DNA from: Planctomycetales bacterium
GTDB lineage: Bacteria; Planctomycetota; JAKEIC01
Assembly: GCA_022614695.1 (NCBI GenBank)
Contig: JAKEIC010000311.1
Span: 1 to 35,826, forward strand
Length of the DNA stretch: 35,826 nucleotides
Direction: 5' to 3'
Translations under genes and position numbers: made by a program
Notes under the pieces: generated by a model
Database searches by the model: none
Seen by the model: the letters and a program-made list of their open reading frames with translations, nothing else
What the model was told of the DNA's origin: nothing
Part shown: in pieces, positions 31,516 to 35,826 of the stretch
Position numbering within the stretch: the stretch's first letter is position 1
Layout: each line of letters opens with the position of its first letter

Positions 31516-32742
31516 GTGAGCGGGGCGGTCACGACGCGCGCGAGGGACCTGTTCGAGAAGTGCAAGGGCGACGAGATGCTCGCCCGGGTCCGGGAAGCGC
31601 GCGAGCAGGGCTACTACCCCTACTTCAACCCGATCGAGCGCAACGAGGGCGCGGAGGCGATCGTGAAGGGTCGCCGCGTCGTGATGGTCGGGTCCAACAA
31701 CTACCTTGGCCTCACGATGCACCCCCACGTCGTCCAGTCGGCGCTCGACGCCGTGCGGAAGTACGGGAGCGGCTGCACGGGAAGCCGGCTCCTCAACGGC
31801 ACCCTCGACCTGCACGAGACCCTTGAGGCCCGGCTCGCGAAGTTCGTCGGGAAGCCGGCCGCCCAGGTCTTCAGCACCGGGTTCATGACGAACCTGGGCA
31901 CCATCTCGACGATCGTGGGCAAGGGCGACGTCATCTACTGCGACCGCGAGAACCACGCGAGCATCCTGGACGGGACCCGCCTCTCCTTCGGGACCACGCG
32001 GAAGTTCCGCCACGCCGACGTGGCGGACTTCGCGCGCCTCGTCGAGCACGACCTCTCGACCGGGAAGGCCGGCGGCGGGCTGCTGATCACGGACGGGGTC
32101 TTCAGCATGGGGGGGGACCTGGCGCCGCTGCCGGATCTCTGCCGCGAGGCCCAGCGTCTCGGCGTCCGCGTGATGGTGGACGACGCGCACGGCATCGGCG
32201 TGATGGGGCCCGGCGGGCGGGGGACCGTGGCGCACTTCGGGGTGGATGACCAGGTGGACCTCATCATGGGGACCTTCAGCAAGAGCTTCGCCTCGCTCGG
32301 GGGCTTCATCGCCGGAGACACCGAGGTGATCGCCTACATCAAGCACCACGCGCGCGCGCTCGTCTTCGCCGCCTCGCCGACGCCCGCCTCCACGGCGGCG
32401 GTGCTCGCCGTCCTCGACGTCATGGAGCGCGAGCCCGAGAGGCTCCAGAGGCTCTGGGCCAACGTGCGCCGCATGCAGGCCGGCCTCCGGGAGCTCGGCT
32501 TCGAGACCGGCAAGTCCGAGTCCGCCGTCGTGCCCGTCATCATCGGCGACGAGATGAAGACCGTCCTGCTGTGGAAGCGGCTCTTCGACGAGGGGGTCTA
32601 CGCGAACCCCGTGATCGCCCCGGCTTCGCCCTCCGGGAAGGCGCTCATCCGCACCTCCTACACCGCCGCCCACGAGCCGCGCCACCTCGACCGGGTCCTG
32701 GAGGTCTTCGCGAAGCTCGGCAAGGAATTCGGTCTCATCTAG
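31516..32742 (+). CDS. spt: Serine palmitoyltransferase-like alpha-oxoamine synthase
   Basis: 408 residues, fold-type I PLP enzyme. GSNNYLGL (59-66), GSGCTGSRLLNGTLDLH (84-100), RENHASI (His147), ITDGVFSMGGDLAPLP, DDAHG (222-226) and the Schiff-base segment MGTFSKSFASLGGF (Lys256) are visible. From memory the last motif and the sequence RALVFAASPTPA match Bacteroides-type serine palmitoyltransferase more closely than Kbl or BioF. It would condense serine with acyl-CoA or acyl-ACP into 3-ketosphinganine, the first step of sphingolipid synthesis. Start GTG at 31516 with strong Shine-Dalgarno. Neighbours acpS and a GNAT acyltransferase fit this pathway; Kbl and BioF are the alternatives. Confidence 0.82.
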   Translation: MSGAVTTRARDLFEKCKGDEMLARVREAREQGYYPYFNPIERNEGAEAIVKGRRVVMVGSNNYLGLTMHPHVVQSALDAVRKYGSGCTGSRLLNGTLDLHETLEARLAKFVGKPAAQVFSTGFMTNLGTISTIVGKGDVIYCDRENHASILDGTRLSFGTTRKFRHADVADFARLVEHDLSTGKAGGGLLITDGVFSMGGDLAPLPDLCREAQRLGVRVMVDDAHGIGVMGPGGRGTVAHFGVDDQVDLIMGTFSKSFASLGGFIAGDTEVIAYIKHHARALVFAASPTPASTAAVLAVLDVMEREPERLQRLWANVRRMQAGLRELGFETGKSESAVVPVIIGDEMKTVLLWKRLFDEGVYANPVIAPASPSGKALIRTSYTAAHEPRHLDRVLEVFAKLGKEFGLI

Positions 32743-32746
32743 CCCG

Positions 32747-33877
32747 ATGCCGGGCCCCGTCGCCGTCTCGCCGGTCGAGGGTCGAGCCGACCTGCGGGAA
32801 TTCGTCCGACTGCCCTACCGGCTGCACCGGGGGACCCCCTGGGTGCCCCCCCTCGAGTCGGCGGTCTACCGGATGCTCGACACGGCGCGGAACCCGCTCT
32901 TCCAGCACGCCACGGCGCGCCACTTCCTCGCGAGGCGCGGGGGCGAGGTGGTCGGGCGCGTCTCGGCGATCGAGAACCGGGCCCACAACGAGTTCCACGC
33001 CGACAAGACCGGGTTCTTCGGGTTCTTCGAGTGCCTTGACGACCGCGAGGCGGCGGGGGCGCTCCTCGGCGCCGCCGGCGACTGGCTCCGCGGGCGCGGC
33101 CTGGCGAGCGCGCTCGGGCCGGCGAGCCCCTCGGCGAACGACGAGTTCGGGATCCTCTCGAAGGGGTTCGATCGTCCGCCCGGGCTGCTCATGCCCTGGA
33201 GCCCGCCCTACTACGGGGCGCTCCTCGAGGCGGCCGGGTTCCACAAGGCCAGGGACCTCTACGCCTGGGAGGTGGACCGCGGCGGGGTCCAGTCCATCGA
33301 GAAGGTCGGCCGCATCGTCGAGCGCATCCGCTCCCGCGAGGAGCTCACGATCCGGGACCTGGACATCCGCCACCTCGACCGCGAGCTGCCCAAGATCCTC
33401 TCGATCTACAACCAGGCCTGGGAGAAGAACTGGTGCTTCGTCCCGATGACGGAGGCCGAGATCCGCTTCATGGCCGAGGACTTCGTCCAGATCGCCGACC
33501 CCCGCTTCACCTACATCGCCGAGGCGAAGGGGAAGCCCGTGGCCCTCATGCTCACCATGCCCAACGTGAACCCGATGCTCTCCGCCGCCGGCGGGCGGCT
33601 TTTCCCCTTCGGCTGGCTCCGGGCGCTCCTCGCCAAGCGCCGGGTGACGAACCTGCGCGTCGTCGGGATGGGCATCATCCGCGAGTACCAGAGGCGCGGG
33701 ATCGAGTCGGTCTTCTACTGGGAGACGATCCACCGGGGCATGGACCTCGGCTACCAGACCTGCGAGATGAGCTGGGTGCTCGAGGACAACGCCCTCATGA
33801 ACCGCTCGATCGAGGCGATGGGCGCGAAGGTGGTGAAGGAGTACCGCGTGTACGAGAAGGCCCTCCTCCCCGCGTGA
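32747..33877 (+). CDS. GNAT-fold acyltransferase, candidate bacterial ceramide synthase
   Basis: 376 residues with a GNAT fold in the C-terminal half (YIAEAKGKPVALMLTMPN; VVGMGIIREYQRRGIESVFY is the acyl-CoA binding segment; MSWVLEDNALMNRSIEAMG is the final part). The N-terminal half has LPYRLHRGTPWVPPLES, frequent in this large-GNAT family. Known bacterial ceramide synthases (bCerS, e.g. in Caulobacter) are GNAT proteins near spt genes, so N-acylation of a sphingoid base is a reasonable guess. The gene starts four bases after the spt stop, with no Shine-Dalgarno, and overlaps the next gene by 4 nt. Specificity is not shown by sequence alone. Confidence 0.7.
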   Translation: MPGPVAVSPVEGRADLREFVRLPYRLHRGTPWVPPLESAVYRMLDTARNPLFQHATARHFLARRGGEVVGRVSAIENRAHNEFHADKTGFFGFFECLDDREAAGALLGAAGDWLRGRGLASALGPASPSANDEFGILSKGFDRPPGLLMPWSPPYYGALLEAAGFHKARDLYAWEVDRGGVQSIEKVGRIVERIRSREELTIRDLDIRHLDRELPKILSIYNQAWEKNWCFVPMTEAEIRFMAEDFVQIADPRFTYIAEAKGKPVALMLTMPNVNPMLSAAGGRLFPFGWLRALLAKRRVTNLRVVGMGIIREYQRRGIESVFYWETIHRGMDLGYQTCEMSWVLEDNALMNRSIEAMGAKVVKEYRVYEKALLPA

Positions 33878-34317
33878 CCTGGGTCCCGTTCGCCCTCCAC
33901 GGGTTCCGGGTGGCGCTGCTCGGCCTGATGCTCTGCGTGCCGCGGCGCTACCCGTGGCGGGCGCCGGCCCTGATCTCGATCTTTCTCGCCGAGGTCGCGC
34001 TCGACATCGTGGACGGGATCGTGGCCCGCCGGCTCGGGAGCGCCCCCTGGCGCCTGCTCTGGTGGTCGGACCATCTGGCCGACCTCGCCTTCTTCCTCGG
34101 CGCCGCGCTGATCTGGCTCACGGGCCTGTCGTTCTTCCCGGGGCCCTCCGAGCGACCGGAGCGCCTTGGGGCGGGGAGCGACCCGCCCGGCGCGCCGGGC
34201 CCCGCGCCGCCGCGCCACGCCAGGACCGCCGAGACCGTCCTCTGGACCGGGCTCCTCGTGGCCCTCGGGGCCGCGACCCTGGTCCTCATGCTCGGCCGGG
34301 CGTTCCTGCTCTGGTAG
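33874..34317 (+). CDS. Small membrane protein with CDP-alcohol phosphotransferase-like motif
   Basis: 147 residues with three or four membrane helices (about 3-16, 28-40, 65-85, 122-145). The segment DIVDGIVARRLG followed by SDHLAD resembles the CDP-alcohol phosphotransferase signature DxxDGxxARx8Gx3Dx3D, with all four Asp present. However, the spacing is one residue longer and the conserved Gly is Leu. The protein is short for the family, so activity is uncertain. Such enzymes attach phospho-head groups, which would be a logical last step after ceramide formation. GTG start overlaps the acyltransferase stop (GTGA). Its last 32 bp overlap the end of the convergent hydrolase gene. Confidence 0.6.
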   Translation: MTWVPFALHGFRVALLGLMLCVPRRYPWRAPALISIFLAEVALDIVDGIVARRLGSAPWRLLWWSDHLADLAFFLGAALIWLTGLSFFPGPSERPERLGAGSDPPGAPGPAPPRHARTAETVLWTGLLVALGAATLVLMLGRAFLLW

Positions 34318-35131
34318 CCCCCGACTCGGCCGCCTCGAAGTGCGCCCGCATCCGAAGGGCCGTGTCCTCGGGCGCCTGGAGCGTGCAGAGGTGGTGGAGA
34401 CCCGGCAGGACCTCGACCCGGGCGTCGCCTAGCGCCGCGGCGACCCTCCGCGCGAGGGATGGCGGCGTGATCGGGTCGCCCTCGCCCACGAGCAGGAGCG
34501 CCGGCGCCCGGACGGCGCCGAGGCGGGGGAGGAGCGAGGGGGACGCCAGCGCCGCCTCCGCCGCCGCGACGAGCGGGGCGGCCTGCCCCGACTCGAGCCT
34601 CTCCCGGAACCGCGCCGCATCGGCGGGCCGTGACTCGAGGAAGCCCGGGGGGAAGAGGATGGCCGCGAGGTCCTCCGCGACCGCGGCGGGCCCTTCGCGG
34701 CGGGCGCGGGCCGCGATCGCCCGGTAGCGCTCCTTCGCCTCCGCGGGGAAGGCGCCGGCGGCGGCGCCCGCGAGGGCGAGGCTCCGGACGCGCCCGGGCG
34801 CCGACACCGCGAACGCGAGCGAGACCTCGGCGCCGAGGGACATCCCGCCGAGGTGCGCGGCGCCGGGAGTGGTCACCCCGCAGACCGCCCCGAGGTCCGC
34901 GGCCATGTCCTCGAGCCCGAAAGGGCCCTCCGCCGCGCTCGACTCCCCGTGGCCTCGCAGGTCCCACGTGACGACGCGGAACCTCTCCGCGAGCCTCGGG
35001 ACATGCCAGGCCCACTGGCTCCGGGAGCCGCCCCAGGCGTGGGAGAGGACCACGACCGGGCCCCGTCCGCGCGCCTCCCAGCGGATCGAGGCGCCCGGGC
35101 GACGGATCTCCCCCGAGTCCGTCCCGCTCAC
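34286..35131 (-). CDS. Alpha/beta hydrolase
   Basis: 281 residues. An alpha/beta-hydrolase fold: VVVLSHAWGGSRSQW near the oxyanion loop, VVTWDLRGHGES, the nucleophile elbow GGMSLGAEV (Ser), LLLVGEGDPITPP carrying the Asp, and LPGLHHL carrying the catalytic His. Resembles 3-oxoadipate enol-lactonase/BioH-like esterases; substrate unknown. Start GTG 35131 overlaps the stop of the isoaspartyl peptidase gene (GTGA); a second in-frame GTG lies at 35134. It ends 32 bp inside the convergent CDP-alcohol-like gene. Confidence 0.82.
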   Translation of the reverse strand: MSGTDSGEIRRPGASIRWEARGRGPVVVLSHAWGGSRSQWAWHVPRLAERFRVVTWDLRGHGESSAAEGPFGLEDMAADLGAVCGVTTPGAAHLGGMSLGAEVSLAFAVSAPGRVRSLALAGAAAGAFPAEAKERYRAIAARARREGPAAVAEDLAAILFPPGFLESRPADAARFRERLESGQAAPLVAAAEAALASPSLLPRLGAVRAPALLLVGEGDPITPPSLARRVAAALGDARVEVLPGLHHLCTLQAPEDTALRMRAHFEAAESGATRAGTPGRA

Positions 35132-35826
35132 CACCGGGCCCGGGCCGTCCCCATGAAGTCCGCCGTCTTCCCCTCGGCGAGGCCGCCCCGGCGGTCCACG
35201 GCGATGAGGCCGCACTCGACGCCGGCCTTTCCCGCGACCTCCATGGCCCGGGCGACGGCCTCCTCGGCCGGGAGCGTCGCCATCGCGTCCACGGCGACCT
35301 TCGTGAGCCCCACCCGGATGATGCCTTCGCCGTGCCCCGTCGCCGAGGCGGCGCCGTCCCCGTTGGCGTAGGTGCCGGCGCCGAAGAGGGGCGTGTCCCC
35401 GATCCGGCCGGGGAGCTTGAACCAGATGCCGCCCGTGGAGGTCGCGGCCGCCACGCGCCCCTTCGCGTCGCAGGCCACGCAGCCGACCGTCCCCCGCTTC
35501 CCGCGCTCGGCGGCGGGCAGGTACTCCCCGGCCAGGTCCGAGAGCTTCTGCCAGAACCGCAGCTCGTGCTGCTCGAACGCCTTCGGGTCCCCGTCCCGGA
35601 TGCTCCGGCAGACCTCCTCCCAGCGCTGGCGGCGCTCGGGGGTGACGGGGTCGTAGTCGGGCACCCCGAGGGCGCGCGCGAACCGGAGCGCCCCCTGGCC
35701 CACGAGCAGGACATGGTCGGTCTTCTCCATGACGGCCCGCGCCACCGAGACGGGGTGGCGGACCCGCCGGAGGTTCCCGACGGCCCCGCACCGCAGGTCC
35801 CACGTCATCACCGAGGCGTCCATCTC
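35128..35826 (-). CDS. Isoaspartyl peptidase/L-asparaginase, partial (start beyond the window)
   Basis: At least 232 residues of a plant-type asparaginase (Ntn-hydrolase). The visible part begins with EMDASVMTWD, normally about 50 or more residues into the precursor, so the true start lies to the right. The cleavage and catalytic site is KRGTVGCVACD, where Thr becomes the new N-terminus. TSTGGIWFKLPGRIGDTPLFGAGTYAN follows, the standard substrate-binding region. It removes isoaspartyl residues or hydrolyses asparagine and beta-aspartyl dipeptides. Its stop overlaps the hydrolase start by 4 nt. Confidence 0.88.
   Translation of the reverse strand, partial: EMDASVMTWDLRCGAVGNLRRVRHPVSVARAVMEKTDHVLLVGQGALRFARALGVPDYDPVTPERRQRWEEVCRSIRDGDPKAFEQHELRFWQKLSDLAGEYLPAAERGKRGTVGCVACDAKGRVAAATSTGGIWFKLPGRIGDTPLFGAGTYANGDGAASATGHGEGIIRVGLTKVAVDAMATLPAEEAVARAMEVAGKAGVECGLIAVDRRGGLAEGKTADFMGTARARW

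Noticed and set aside
31516..32742. 2-amino-3-ketobutyrate CoA ligase (kbl) or 8-amino-7-oxononanoate synthase (bioF)
   Set aside because: Same superfamily, but the Schiff-base segment and the following sequence look like Bacteroides-type serine palmitoyltransferase, and the neighbours fit lipid rather than threonine or biotin metabolism. Not fully excluded.

Overview
The window is bacterial, very GC-rich (roughly 70% by eye), densely packed and has no gap over 300 bases without a gene. It holds 26 protein genes and I recognised no rRNA, tRNA, CRISPR or insertion sequence. The mix of genes suggests an uncultured Planctomycetota or a neighbouring deep lineage (Acidobacteriota- or Myxococcota-like): PknB-type kinases with TPR tails, FHA/GAF regulators, a CRTAC1/ASPIC-UnbV propeller lipoprotein, TIG-lactonase lipoproteins and a Bacteroides-type serine palmitoyltransferase. 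The taxonomic call is inference from gene content only.

Layout. 1-4.6 kb: a Tyr/Gly-rich secreted protein, an AI-2E-family transporter, an ABC-2 permease and an EEP-family lipoprotein. 4.6-13.4 kb (minus): rfbB followed by a CRTAC1-like lipoprotein, and upstream of them a tightly coupled operon (small helical protein, FHA-GAF-SpoIIE phosphatase, kinase C-lobe/TPR protein, PMT/ArnT-like glycosyltransferase). 13.4-16.3 kb (plus): a Wza-like export lipoprotein and a second kinase C-lobe/TPR protein. 16.3-20.3 kb (minus): a kinase-TM-nuclease fusion coupled to a GT9 glycosyltransferase, then a membrane protein with a CXXCH motif. 20.4-23.9 kb: a secreted 'VVHEWGTFTS' protein, a DUF1259-GspG fusion and a small secreted protein. 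23.9-30.4 kb (minus): TIG-propeller lipoprotein, FHA-GAF-sigma54 activator and UvrD/PcrA helicase. 30.4-34.3 kb (plus): AcpS, a membrane-anchored protein, serine palmitoyltransferase, a GNAT acyltransferase like bacterial ceramide synthase and a CDP-alcohol-transferase-like protein, together a plausible sphingolipid locus. 34.3 kb to the end (minus): an alpha/beta hydrolase and a partial isoaspartyl peptidase.

Three things stand out. First, two unrelated genes (4635-6869 and 20367-21662) are each interrupted by a single in-frame TGA while the family homology appears to continue in the same frame. Each TGA is followed by a perfect stem with a four-base G-starting loop, 21 and 22 nt downstream, the geometry expected of a bacterial SECIS element. 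Recoding, paired nonsense mutations and sequence error are all possible. Second, two paralogous genes encode kinase domains that both begin at the DFG motif, with no N-lobe or HRD loop, followed by a membrane helix and seven TPRs; one start is fixed by a 4-nt overlap with a phosphatase gene. Third, a full Ser/Thr kinase is fused through one membrane helix to a staphylococcal-nuclease-like domain and an Ada-like Cys/His tail.

Expression logic is readable. At eight or nine gene starts a -10-like hexamer lies only 6-11 nt upstream of the start codon, which implies leaderless mRNAs. Many downstream genes in operons start in ATGA, GTGA or TTGA overlaps. A smaller group has strong Shine-Dalgarno sequences.
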